This document shows, piece by piece, positions 21,201 through 31,795 of a stretch of DNA of 64,000 bases. This DNA is from Crambe crambe (taxonomy: Eukaryota > Porifera > Demospongiae > Poecilosclerida > Crambeidae). The stretch spans positions 7,316,001-7,380,000 of the forward strand of contig OZ004582.1 in assembly GCA_963924555.1 (NCBI GenBank). Reading direction: 5' to 3'. Within the stretch, counting starts at the first letter, position 1. Each line of letters opens with the position of its first letter. Below the pieces are notes generated by a model that saw nothing but the letters and a program-made list of their open reading frames with translations, was not told where the DNA came from and ran no database searches. The position numbers and the translations under genes are program-made.

Positions 21201-22010
21201 TGCATGTGATTCACTTAAATACAAAGCTCCTCCATCCTTTGCTTCATTTTCAGAGAAATTTGCAATTCCAGTAATTATAAGTGACCCATTTCGTATGTTC
21301 ACAGCTCCTCCCTTATAGTTGGCACGATTTTCATTAAGAAAGTTCTTCCCTGTCATATTTATAATACTATTTGCACAGTATATTGCTCCTCCGCTATTCT
21401 TATGTCCTTTTGGTGGTGCTTCATTTCCAATAAAAGCAGTATCTATCAGAGTCAGAGTGGAGTTATCTGTGGCCATGACTGCTCCTCCTCTGATTCCTTC
21501 AAAGGAGGTATTGATGATTGTGATGTTTGAGTGATTCAATTGAACTGCTCTCTCTGCTGTTGCCATAATTTTACCAGTGTTACTTTGGAAGTCTAAACTG
21601 AATAGCAGAATTGCACTTCTTGTGAAAGCAAGAACAGGAACATTCGTTAATCTTACAAATTTCAGTCCTTCAATGGTGAAATCTGTGACATTATAACAAT
21701 GGAGACTACCACTGCTTAAGATTATCGCATCATTTGATCTGCTATCGTTTCCCCTCCAAATCATGCCAGATATGTTTGAAATATTCAATGCATTTTGTTG
21801 GCTGTGATTGCCTGGCAGAAAAACAAATGCCGATCCTGTCGTGAAATATCTCATGCTGTTGTTGATATACTCATCCAAGGTAAGACATGATCCAGGGCAG
21901 TTGTGGAGTGAGAAATTGTTTGACTTTACATAGTTACTACTCTGTATTGGAGTACTCAACACTAACATTTGAATAAGAAGAAGTAATACTGACTCTGATG
22001 TTACCTCCAT
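18276..22010 (-). CDS. Array gene 3: Pmp-type beta-helix multi-pass membrane protein
   Basis: Open frame of 1,244 residues when started at the ATG at 22008-22010 (MEVTSES, then a hydrophobic signal peptide ending STPIQSSN). The frame stays open 54 codons further upstream, but that extension would bury the signal peptide and has no counterpart in other copies, so it is not used. Layout: beta-helix repeats to ~525, Cys-rich linker, TGVLCGQC...CAQC, about nine membrane spans, VIELREPLLEN tail. Residues from ~490 on are nearly identical to gene 1, with scattered differences in the last third (for example RDDHYNS for RVDHYNS, TYISLIEGS for RCISLIESS). The N-terminal beta-helix instead resembles gene 4 (shared NFLNENRANYKGGAVNIRNG). 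The gene is therefore a mosaic. The upstream motif TTTGGGAGAAGTGAAAATCAC begins about 210 bp before the start. Confidence 0.88.
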   Translation of the reverse strand: MEVTSESVLLLLIQMLVLSTPIQSSNYVKSNNFSLHNCPGSCLTLDEYINNSMRYFTTGSAFVFLPGNHSQQNALNISNISGMIWRGNDSRSNDAIILSSGSLHCYNVTDFTIEGLKFVRLTNVPVLAFTRSAILLFSLDFQSNTGKIMATAERAVQLNHSNITIINTSFEGIRGGAVMATDNSTLTLIDTAFIGNEAPPKGHKNSGGAIYCANSIINMTGKNFLNENRANYKGGAVNIRNGSLIITGIANFSENEAKDGGALYLSESHALINGTDINFIKNVAVNGGGLYVKTGKMAKTNIFISANFIENFGPVSAIILQYGIVTFRNINIKYNENVALLIQRSQVEFRGTNSLSKNNGINSTHITRILYITDSTVTFNGNTMIKDNIIQKGVIGAIKSKILFNGSTNFSNNQGGIISRDSSMEFSGNTLFYNNSALTNGGAISSQNGTLTFSGSTSFISNKAQIDGGALYALKTEVAFHDAVNFSSNAAQSGGAMYLTSGATLFLASILNVSHNNATDYGGAIFHRDIVIPIQCNKRINEENGPMEFPNCFLQFDSRTQVAMYSYFNSAGKGGNFLYGGLLDMCWFKRDYKGDSSPYDYLMSKGYIQTLSQDNTSSTEEIESKPLQLCFCYNNSFYHDFDCNMKSTKIQRGQELNVSLVAIGQGRSIIPTDITALGKNIRFRHNQTLQITSQQCSSLQYSLYSNSDHGELELYPNGPCRDTGLAKAVVNVIFLPCPDGFRQRDEECVCDKRLEKYGVQCIIRKENNFIKRKETDTFWMSMLKSANDSYLGLILYHSCPADYCTSDTVDIPLDNLDTQCASHRTGVLCGQCSDNYSLKLGSSRCAQCSNRYLGLLIPFALAGIVLIGFLSVFRLTVAYGMINSLILYANIVQVNKRQFFPTDAVNVLTVFIAWLNLDLGIETCFFNGLDAYIQTWLQFAFPFYIWILIGLIILTSRYSMTVSKLIGTNPIAVLATLLLMSYSRILQVAIDVYTFARLDFPDEKKFAWWKDGNIPYLYQKHLLLVIFTSLLIIFFFLPYTLLLLFGPCLYRIPEGKCSRWLNRIKPLLDSYYAPYKENTRYWTGFLLLVRCALYIAVTFSRSRDDHYNSFAAIIITFSGILSINWITGKIYNKTYISLIEGSTYLNLILLSVLSQKGTRLATVYALVGIVFVTMIGIILYQFHHLYFKKVTDWMRKKISHIYRRKSINFMNRKEMGNDNVISPTISPQNVSQTVIELREPLLEN

Positions 22011-23527
22011 TTCAAATCTAAGTAACTGTAATTTAGCTACAACATAATATATGTAGTCTGGCATTTCATAGGTCTCTTGATAATTAGCTATCAAGTCCAA
22101 TTGTAAACATTGAAACCAATAGGTACGATTTTCTGAGTATGGATTCGTTGTTTTATGTGTCAGAATTATCATCCAATGATATGATCAACACATTACAAGT
22201 TCTTTCAAAAACATGAAACTTTGGGAGAAGTGAAAATCACGTACATGAATTAATCTACGTCAGAACTACGTACTTGATTGTATAGCTATATATCTTCTTT
22301 AAAGAATGATGTGGCCAGTCTTATATATCAACTGGTACCTGTCCTCCCTGTTAAAACCACTCCACCATGATCCAATAGCATTTCTGTGTATAGCTTAATG
22401 ATGTACTTTTGAAACACTTCTTTTGATGAAGAAGATGCATGAAACTTTTGGGAGAAAATATGGCTATGAACAAAATTTAATATTTCAGAAATTGTAGCTA
22501 GCTGGCTAAGGATGATGTATATATAGTGAAACCTATCTTATCAGACCACCTAATAACCTTTTTTCTTTAGCATTGAACTTTGTACTTCCTCATAATAAAA
22601 CTTGCTGATAGCATACTCTTGTTTTGTGGCTGTTTTTGTTTTGTTTTGTTTTGTTTTGTTTTGTTTTATTTTGTTTTTGTGTGTCTACAATTAAACTTGG
22701 GTTAACATCTGTGCAGGGTCATCCAACTAACTATTCTCCTTAACTCGCTATGAGACAGAGAAGGATTGGTAATTTACGAGGGCCACTCTCCCAGGTTGGC
22801 TAAAAGCAATGGCCGCACGGCCATGGTGCCTATTTTTCTTTCATGTGGTTAAAACAATGTATTTTAATAGCCACAAGAATATCAAAATCCTTTTTATATG
22901 GTACTGCTCTGATCAGTTTCACTGGGGACAACCCTGCTCTTTTAGCAGATGCCCTATTAACCCACTATAGCCATTTTTAAATAAAGAGGCCACCTCCCAA
23001 TAGAGGTCACTTGTTCCTGCCCATTGTGTGATTACAGTAAGCAGTAAACGTTTCTAACTAGACTTCAAGTAAACATTTTCAAATCTTAAGCCAAATAGCT
23101 TCTGATCTTTACAAGAGCTAATTCCTTATAGGCTACGATCAAGCATGAATCCTGTTGGACCCGTATTACTGAAACATTGGATGCTCCCTTGGCCACAGGT
23201 TCTCTCACTATGGAAACCAAATCTCTTCCACCTCTATCACCAACTTCACTCCCTTCTTCAAAGACATCATTCAACAAGTCAGTCCTACATAATTATAATG
23301 TAGTTTAGAAAACATTCTTTGAAAATCAGTTAGTCTATAGCTATAATAACTATGAATAAGTATTAGGTACTTTGTGAAAATATCAACACAACATCCTTAC
23401 TATAGCTTCATAATCTTGGTGTGCATGTTCGACGAAAAGTGCACATGTAGCTAGTATCTATAGATAAGCATATCAAAAAACAACAACCAGAAGTAGTTAT
23501 TATATAGTTTCAGGATGTGATAATGTA
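22011..23527. other. Spacer between array genes 3 and 4
   Basis: No gene. 22214-22240 holds the shared upstream motif, with a second variant at about 22434-22456. 22617-22678 is a (TTTTG)n tract. About 22607-23527 is a block repeated at 30102-31130 (including GGGGACAACCCTGCTCTTTTAG and the sequence leading into the gene 3' end), marking the 3' side of the duplication unit. The 22940-23040 part is a GAGG-CCACCTCCCAATAGAGG dispersed repeat seen elsewhere in the window. Confidence 0.75.
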
Positions 23528-26500
23528 TCAGTTCTCCAGTAGAGGTTCTCGTAATTCTATTACAGTTTGTGAAACATTCTGTAGTGAAATAGTAGGTGAT
23601 ATAACATTATCATTGCCCGTTTCTTTCCTATTTATGAAATTGATGGATTTCCTTCGATAGATGAGGGATATCTTTTTCATCATCCAGTCAGTTACCTTTT
23701 TAAAGTACAGATGATGAAACTGATACAATATGATGCCAATCATAGTGACAAACACTATTCCAACTAGTGCATAGACTGTGGCCAGTCCAGTCCCTTTTTG
23801 AGACAGAACTGACAAAAGAATGAGGTTCAAATATATCGAGCCTTCAATGAGACTAATGCATGTTTTGTTATATATCTTCCCAGTGATCCAATTTATTGAT
23901 AAAATTCCACTGAACATTATTATGATGGCAGCAAAGCTGTTGTAATAATCATCATGACTCTGAGAAAATGTGACTACAATATAGAGAGCACAGCGAACAA
24001 GCAAGAGAAATCCAGTCCAGTAGCAAGTGTTTTCCTTATATGGGGCATAGTAAGAATCCAGTAGTGGCTTGATCCTGTTCAACCAACGACTGCACTTCCC
24101 TTCAGGGATACGATAAAGACAGGGTCCAAATAAAAGGAGAAGGGTGTAAGGAAGAAAGAAGAAAATGATGACAAATGAAGTGAATATTACAAGAAGAAGA
24201 TGTTTCTGGTATAAGTAGGGAACATTGCCATCTTTCCACCATGCAAATTTTTTGCCATCAGGGTAATCCAAGCGAGCGAATGTGTAAACATCTATGATCA
24301 CCTGCAGTATCCTGCTGTATGACATTAGTAGGAGTGTAGCCAGGACTGCAATGGGGTTAGTCCCTATTAATTTAGACACTGTCATTGAGTATCTGCTGGT
24401 GAGAATGATCAAACCAATTAAGATCCAGATGTAAAATGGAAAAGCAAACTGAAGCCACGTTTGTATGTATGCATCGAGTCCATTGAAAAAACATGTCTCT
24501 ATCCCTAGGTCAAGGTTCAACCAAGCTATGAAGACTGTCAGAACATTTATAACATCAGTAGGGAAAAATTGCCTTCTATTGACTTGTACAATGTTAGCAT
24601 AGAGTATCAAACTGTTGATCATTCCATAGGCAACCGTCAACCTAAAAACTGATAAAAAAGCTATGAGGACTATTCCAGCCAATGCGAATGGGATTAATAG
24701 ACCTAAATAGTGATTTGAACATTGTCCACATCTTGAACTGCCAAGCTTGAGGCTATAGTTATCACTACACTGTCCACATAGCACTCCAGTACGATGAGAG
24801 GCACATTGGGTGTCTAGGTTATCCAAAGGTACGTATATCAACTGTGTCTGAGGTGCAGTGATCAGCACGACAAGAATGGTACAAGATTAGGCCTAGATAA
24901 GAATCATTTGCACTCTTTAACATGCTCATCCAAAATGTATCAGTTTCCTTCCTTTTTATGAAATGATTTTCTTTCCCAATAATGCATTGAGCATCATATT
25001 CCTCTAGTCGTTCATCACAAACACACTCTTCATCATTTTGCCTGAACCCATCCGGACATGGTAGAAATGTCACTTGAACGACTATTTTAGCTAATCCAGT
25101 ATCACGACAAGGACCATTTGGATATAATACCAACTTTCCATGATCAGAATTCGAGTAAAGAGAGTATCGTAGACTTGAACACTGCCGAGAAGTGACTTGC
25201 AATGTTTGGTTGTGTTTGAATCTGATATTTTTACCCAGTGCTATTATATCTGTACGGACGATGCTCCATCCTTGACCAATAGCTACAAGGGACACATCTA
25301 ATTCTTGACCTCTTTGAATTTCTATACTTTTCATGTTGCTGCAGTCATGATGAAAAGAGTTGTTATAACAGAAACACAATCGTAATGGTTCAGATTCAAT
25401 TTTTTCAGTTGACAATGTATCATCTTGTGATAATATTCGTATGTATCCTTTACTCAGTAAGGTATCATATGGTGAACTTTTACTTTCAAGATTTCCTTTA
25501 CTAAGCCAGCACATATCCAGCAATCCACCATATAAGAAGTTACCACCTTTACCAGCTAAATTTTGATATGATTCTATTCGTGCTTGCTGTGTTCTGCTGT
25601 CAAACTGCAGAAAGCAGTTTGGAAATTCCATGGGTTCATATTTTTTACTTATCCTTTCATTGCACTGAATAGGTGTGACAATATCTCTATGAAATATAGC
25701 TCCTCCATAGTCAGTGGCATTGTTGTGAGACACATTAAGAATTGATGCTATAAACAAAGTTGCTCCACTTGTCAAATACATAGCTCCACCACTTTGTGCT
25801 GCATTGGATGAAAAATTTGCAGTACCATACAATGTAACTTCTGTTTTTAATGCATATAATGCACCACCATCTATTTGAGCCTTATTGCTGATGAATGAGG
25901 TGCTTCCTCTAAAGGATAAAGTTCCATTCTCTGAGCTAATGGCTCCTCCATTAGTGAGTGCACTGTTGTTATAGAATGATGTATTGCCACTGAACTCCAT
26001 TGAGCTATCCCTCAAAATAATTCCTCCTTGATTGTTTAAAAAATTTGTAGACCCATTAAAGAATATTTTGCTATTCATAGCTCCAACCACTCCATTCTGT
26101 ATTATATTTTCTTTGATCATTGTATTCCCATTGAATGTCACAGTGCTATCAGTAATATACAAGATTCGTTTAATCTGAGTGCTATTGATTCCATTATTTT
26201 TCGAGAAAGAATTAGTTCCTCTGAATTCAACTTGACTTCTCTGTATTAGTAATGCTACATTTTCATTAGATTTAATGTTGACATTCCTGAATGTAATGAT
26301 TCCATTTCGTAGTATAATAGCACTCACAGGCCCGAAATTTTCAATGAAGTTTGCAGATATGAAGATATTTGTTTTAGCCATCTTTCCAGGTGTAACATAC
26401 AACCCTCCACCATTTTCAGCAACATTTTTTATGAAATTTATATCTGTTCCATTGATTAGTGCATGTGATTCACTTAAATACAAAGCTCCTCCATCCTTTG

Positions 26501-27266
26501 CTTCATTTTCAGAGAAATTTGCAATTCCAGTAATTATAAGTGACCCATTTCGTATGTTCACAGCTCCTCCCTTATAGTTGGCACGGTTTTCATTAAGAAA
26601 GTTCTTCCCTGTCATATTTATGATACTATTTACACAGTATATTGCTCCTCCACTATTCTTATGTCCTTTTGGTGGTGCTTCATTTCCAATAAAAGCAGTA
26701 TCTATCAGAGTCAAAGTGGAGTTATCTGTGGCCATGACTGCTCCTCCTCTGATTCCTTCAAAGGAGGTATTGATGATTGTGATGTTTGAGTGATTCAATT
26801 GGACTGCTCTCTCTGCTGTTGCCATATTACCAGTGTTACTTTGGAAGTTTAAACTGAATAGCAGAATCGCACTTCTTGTGAAAGCAAAAACAGGAACATT
26901 CGTTAATCTTACAAATTTCAGTCCTTCAATGGTGAAATCTGTGACATTATAACAATGGAGACTACCACTGCTTAAGATTATCACATCATTCAATCCACTA
27001 TTATTCCCCCTCCAAATCATGCTGGATATGTTTGAAATACTCAATGCATTTTGTTGGCTGTGATTTCCTGGCAGAAAGATAAATATCGATCCAGTTGTGA
27101 AATATCTCATGCTGTCATTGATATACTCGTCCAAGGTGAGACATGATCCAGGGCAGTTGTGGAGTGAGGAATTGTTTGACTTCACATAGTTAGTACTCTG
27201 TATTGGAGTACTAAACACTAACATTTGAATGAAAAGGAGTAATTTTGACTCTGATGTTATCTCCAT
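23528..27266 (-). pseudogene. Array copy 4: frameshifted beta-helix membrane protein
   Basis: The first frame (27266 to 24819) starts MEITSES with a signal peptide and covers the whole beta-helix and Cys-rich linker: 815 residues, ending shortly after TSDTVDI. The second frame (24868 to 23528) supplies the TGVLCGQC module, all membrane spans and the VIELREPLLEN end. Other copies read CCAAAGGTATATC at the junction; here the sequence is CCAAAGGTACGTATATC (near 24825-24838), a 4-bp insertion. Everything else is well preserved, so the lesion looks recent. If transcribed, the product would be a soluble ectodomain without membrane anchor. A sequencing or assembly error is possible; a spliced repair is not suggested by the sequence. 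Confidence 0.85.
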
Positions 27267-29290
27267 TTCAATTCTAGCTAGTATGTAACCAGGTAAATTC
27301 CAATGATTCAGAAATGAAATTTACTAAGTGAGGCTAACCTTTATGATTTTTATAGCATCAGTATTCAATATATTCCCAAAGTCATTGCAGATGATTAGAT
27401 ATGGACCTTGTAAGCAGCCTATTAAATATTCTCATTAGCTATCTAGCTATTTTTCTAGTTACTCCCAAAAATTGGTGTTTCCACATCCACTGCTCAATTT
27501 CACAAAATATTACTGTAGTCTTATGGACTTATCTGATCATTATTGCTTGCAAAAATTATCGTCGATTTGTATTGAGTCTGTGGAAGACTTTATTATGCAA
27601 CAAACATCATTGATCTGTTTCAATGTTGACATCTTATTTGTGGAAGACTTTATTATGCAACAAACATCATTGATCTGTTTCAATGTCGACATCTTGATTA
27701 GCTGATTCATTTGAAGTTTTCGAGTATAAAGGTTTTTAATGTTTTTTATATTATGTACATATACCAGGTTATCCAGCACCATTGCTTATGGTTATTAAAA
27801 AGTTACTGATTTCATTTTATAATTGAGCTAATAGCATGAAACCTTTGGGAGAAGTGAAAGACTAAATCTCATAGCTACATGAATCAGCTACGTAGCTAAG
27901 TTATCTTTAAAGAATGATGTAGCCACAGTCTTATCAAATCACCCTGCAAAGATACCATCTCTGTAACAGTAAATATTTTCGAGTTTTATAATGCTAAGAC
28001 TCTGATCTTTACAAATGGAATTTCCAGTTGCCTTCACAGCAGGTTGTGTCCAAGCACAAATCTTGTTACAGAACCATCATACTGAAAACTAAACCTCTGC
28101 AACTTCAATCACAAACTTTGACATCATTTACCAAGCTAGTCCTACGTACATGTACAAGAAGGAGGGCCTGGGGATGAGGCTACAACCTAATTATAAAATA
28201 TAACTATAGTTTAGAAAATATTCTCATTAGAAAAATAATAATCAAGCTACCTACCTTCTCCTTATTTTTCTGCTGTTGTTATTGTTGTTATCGTTTTTGT
28301 TGTTTCTTGTTGTATGTTTTAGCTAGCTATGTAATCGTAGTGGAAAACACTATAAACATTACTTTACCTGTGTTGAAGGAGTTGGGGATGTTAACCATCA
28401 TAGTTATAGTGCCACTGGTAGTTTCTGGTCCATGGATACAAACTTTGATCTTTCCTGCAGTTTCCAACACTTCCACTTCCTGGCGATCAAATCCAATATT
28501 CATTGTTTAGTTTTGTTATTTTTGTTGCTTGGGCATCTAGTAGCTGATTACTATAAATGAAGTACATTACACTTTAACTCTTTTATGTATAGTCCATTAC
28601 CTATGAAATTTCAACCTCCATAATAGGGGCCACTTGTTCCTGGCCCATGGGTGGTCACAGTTAAGCTATGAATTTATACATGTATATGCAAGAATAAGTT
28701 CACCATCACATGCACCTCACGTTGCCACTATGATTGGTACACCTTCTCTAGATTTCATAAGCTTAAGGTAGCTACTAGTACATAGCTAGCTAACTGGCTG
28801 AATGATAAATATAGCTACCTGTTAGATGACCTTTGTCACTAGACTTCAAAGTAAGCATTTTCGAGTCTCTACTACACTCATCTTTATATGCGGAACTTTT
28901 CAGCTAATTCCTTCATAGCAGGTCACGCTCAAGTATACAAATCCTGTTGGATCCTTACTACAGAACCAGTGAGGGCTTTGAGATGCCAATTGATTATTTT
29001 ATTCTCCCTTGGCCACAGGTTGGAAACCAAACTACAGCCATCAACATTGCAAACTTCACTCCTGGACCATTCTTTCACATATGAGGGAAAAAACTTTCTT
29101 GTACGTAACTTGTACAATAATCAAGCAACTCAAGGAACAACTATTGTGAAATTGAATGATATAAGAGTATGAAGCTATATAGCAAGGATACTGTAGAAGG
29201 CACACATGTAGTGGCTAGCTAAGCACAATTAAAAAAAAGTTATAAAAACAACAACTATTAATTCTTCAAAGTGTGTTGATATCTACTACA
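27267..29290. other. Spacer between array copies 4 and 5
   Basis: No gene recognised; short open frames are not conserved in the matching spacer at 35.4-37.1 kb. 27582-27640 and 27641-27700 are a direct tandem duplication (GTGGAAGACTTTATTATGCA...), present once at 35731-35790. The shared upstream motif (AAACCTTTGGGAGAAGTG) is at about 27838-27858. 28600-28680 carries the dispersed ATAGGGGCCACTTGTTCCTGG repeat. Confidence 0.7.
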
Positions 29291-30101
29291 TCAATCCTCC
29301 AGTAGAGGTTCTCGTAATTCTATTATAGTTTGTGAAACATTCTGTTGTGATGTAGTAGTGGGTGATATAACATTATCATTATCTGCTTTTTTTCTCTTCT
29401 TAAAATTGATGAATTTCATTGGAAAGATGTGGGATATCTTTTTCATCATCCAGTCAGTTGCCTTTTTTAAGTAACACTATTCCAACCAGTGCATAGACCA
29501 GTCTAGTCTCTTTAGCAAAAGTTATAGAGAAAACTGACAAAAGAATGAGGTTCACATATATAGAATTTTCGATGAGACTTATGCATGTTCTGTTGTATAT
29601 CTTCCCAGTGCTCCAGTTTATTAACAAAATTCCACTAAAAGTTATTATAATGGTAACAAAGCTGTAATAGACATGACTGGTGGAAAATGTGACTGCGATA
29701 TAGAGAGCACAGCGAATAAGTAAGAGGAATCCAGTCCAATAGTGATTTTTTTCTTGTATGGGGCATAGTAAGAATCCAGTAGTGGTTTGATCCTGTTCAA
29801 CCAACGACTGCACTTCCCTTCAGGGATACGATAAAGACAGGGTCCAAATAAGAGGAGAAAGGTGTAAGGAAGAAAGAAGAAGATGATAACTAATGAAGTG
29901 AATATTACAAGGAGAAGATGCTTTGGGCATAAGTAAGGAATGCTGCCATCTCTCAACCATGTAATTTTTTGGCCATCAGGGTAATCCAAGCGAGCGAATG
30001 TGTATACATCTATGGTTACCTGCAGTATCCTGCTGTATGACATTAGTAGGAGTGTATAAGACTGCAATGGGATTAGTCCCTATTAATTTAGTCACTGTCA
30101 T
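29291..30101 (-). pseudogene. Array copy 5: truncated 3'-end fragment
   Basis: Only the last part of an array gene remains. It corresponds to the region from the span before TNPIAVLA to the terminal stop (IELREPLLED variant). It starts abruptly at 30101 inside the sequence that reads ACTGTCATTGAGTATC in intact copies. The frame is broken at least three times: a ~50-bp deletion near 29475 (loss of the segment encoding the last span's LYQFHHLYF end), a shift near 29745 and a 2-bp loss near 30055. The upstream sequence switches directly to the block shared with 22607, so the truncation is a recombination junction. Not functional. Confidence 0.88.
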
Positions 30102-31130
30102 CACTCTTGTTTTGTGGTTGTTGTTTTTTTGTTGTTGTTTTTGTGTGTCTACAATTAAACTTGGGTTTTCCCCAGAGGGTGTTAGAGAGGTGCAACATCA
30201 CTCTGATGGGGCCTATTTTTCTTTCATGTGGTTATAACAATGTATTTTAATAGCCATAAGAATATCAAAATCCTTTAATATGGTACTGCTCTGATCAGTT
30301 TCACTGGGGACAACCCTGCTCTTTTAGCAGATGCCCTATTAACCCACTATAGCCATTTTTAAATAAAGAGGTCACCTCCCAATAGAGGCCACTTGTTCCT
30401 GCCCATTGGGTGATTACAGTAAGCAGTAAACCTTTCTAACTAGACTTCAAGTAAACATTTTCAAATCTTAAGCCAAATAGCTTCTGATCTTTACAAGAGC
30501 TAATTCCTTATAGGCTACGATCAAGCACGAATCCTACTGAAACATTGGATGCTCCTTTGGCCACAGGTTCTCTCACTATGGAAACCAAATCTCTTCCACC
30601 TCTATCACCAACTTCACTCCCATCTTCAACATCATTCAACAAGTCAGTCCTACATAATTATAATGTATTTTATTTTAAAGGTGTTATCATGTAATGAGAT
30701 GGTGAAGGAGGATTGAAGAAAAACTGGCAACCCAAGTGACCCCGCAACCCACCAGCTGAGTTTGAACCCGCAGCATCTGACTTTAGCCGTCACAGCCACA
30801 GGACCCAACCGAATGAGCCACCAGGCACCCAGGAACCAGCTCTCTCCAATCCACCTTATATACTGCAAACATGCTTAGATGAGAGATAACCATCGTTTGT
30901 GAATTATAATGTAGTTTAGAAAACATTCTTTGAAAATCAGTTAGTCTAACTATAATAATTATGAACAAGTATTAGGTACTTTGTGAAAACATCAACAACA
31001 TCCTTACTATAGCTTCATAATCTTGGTGTGCATGTTTGAAGAAAGGTGCACATGTAGCTAGTATCTATAGATAAGCATATCAAAAAAAACAACAACCAGA
31101 AGTAGTTATTAGTTTCAGGATGTGATAATG
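30102..31130. repeat. Duplicated 3'-flank block (partner of 22607-23527)
   Basis: Matches 22607-23527 closely, including GGGGACAACCCTGCTCTTTTAG, the CAAGTCAGTCCTACATAATTATAATGTA segment in two parts and the lead into the gene stop. It differs by a 234-bp insertion (30668-30901, described separately) and by small indels, such as loss of the middle of the (TTTTG)n tract. Confidence 0.85.
30668..30901 (-). mobile_element. tRNA-derived SINE-like insertion
   Basis: The uninterrupted site is preserved at about 23290. Here the 12-bp AATTATAATGTA is found on both sides (30656-30667 and 30902-30913), a target duplication. On the minus strand the insert has TGGCTCATTCGG (30820-30809), close to a tRNA A box, and GGGTTCAAACTC (30769-30758), close to a B box, about 50 bp apart, and ends in A-rich TTTAAAATAAAA. 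That is the anatomy of a Pol III-transcribed SINE. About 80 bp precede the A box, which is unusual, so the tRNA-like part may be internal to a composite element. Confidence 0.6.
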
Positions 31131-31335
31131 CATCAATTCTCCAGTAGAGGTTCTCGTAATTCTATCACAGTTTGTGAAACATTCTCAGTGGATTATATAA
31201 CATTATCATTGATCATTTCTTTTCTGTTCATAAATATCCTTCGATAGACGTGTGATATATTTTTCCTTATCCTGCCAGTTACCTTTTTTAAATACTGATG
31301 TTGAAACGAATACAATGATACCAATTAAAGTTTAT
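31131..31335 (-). pseudogene. Array fragment: orphan C-terminal tail
   Basis: About 200 bp matching the extreme 3' end of array genes: stop codon, VIELREPLLEN, and the basic tail (RKEM, YRR), ending in a partial copy of the last membrane span. It breaks off at about 31325 (after AATGATACCAATTAAAG). It retains the array 3' flank to its left. It lies about 460 bp before the stop of copy 6, which ends in a different, diverged tail. Confidence 0.85.
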
Positions 31336-31795
31336 ATCAAGTTACTTAATTTTTAAAAATACATAACCTTTCTTGATAGGTAGTTTTATCTCTCCTTGTA
31401 CAAAGGCAGAAATAAATTTTCACTGTTGCTGACCTATGAGAATGTGATTACATAATTATACAAATCATTTAAAAGACAATGCTATATTCATTTATTCTAC
31501 CACAATAGTTTCGCCTCCAACACAGTACCAAAGTAGCTATCACACATGTTCTCTTTTCTTAATTTCCTTTCTATAATTGAATCAAGTGTTAAAAGTGAGC
31601 TATAGAGACAGAAGTTATGAAGACTGTTATTTGAACATGAACTAAAAGCAAATTACATGAATTCAGTACTTGAGAGATGCAGTTGCCTCATTCCTGAAGA
31701 GTTAGCTAGTTACCTGAATTTTAAACTGGATTTGTATAATAAATTGCACACAATCACCTACTGCAAATATTGTACATTATAGCAATCGTATATGA
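31336..31795. other. Spacer between orphan tail and copy 6
   Basis: AT-rich sequence with no recognisable coding frame; 31345-31400 (ACATAACCTTTCTTGATAGG, GTACAAAGGCAGAAATAAATTTTCACTG) is an inverted counterpart of 4615-4690. Otherwise nothing seen. Confidence 0.5.

Noticed and set aside
22011-22172. 54-codon N-terminal extension of array gene 3
   Set aside because: It would place the signal peptide internally, and no other copy has an equivalent; the ATG at 22008-22010 aligns with the rest of the family.
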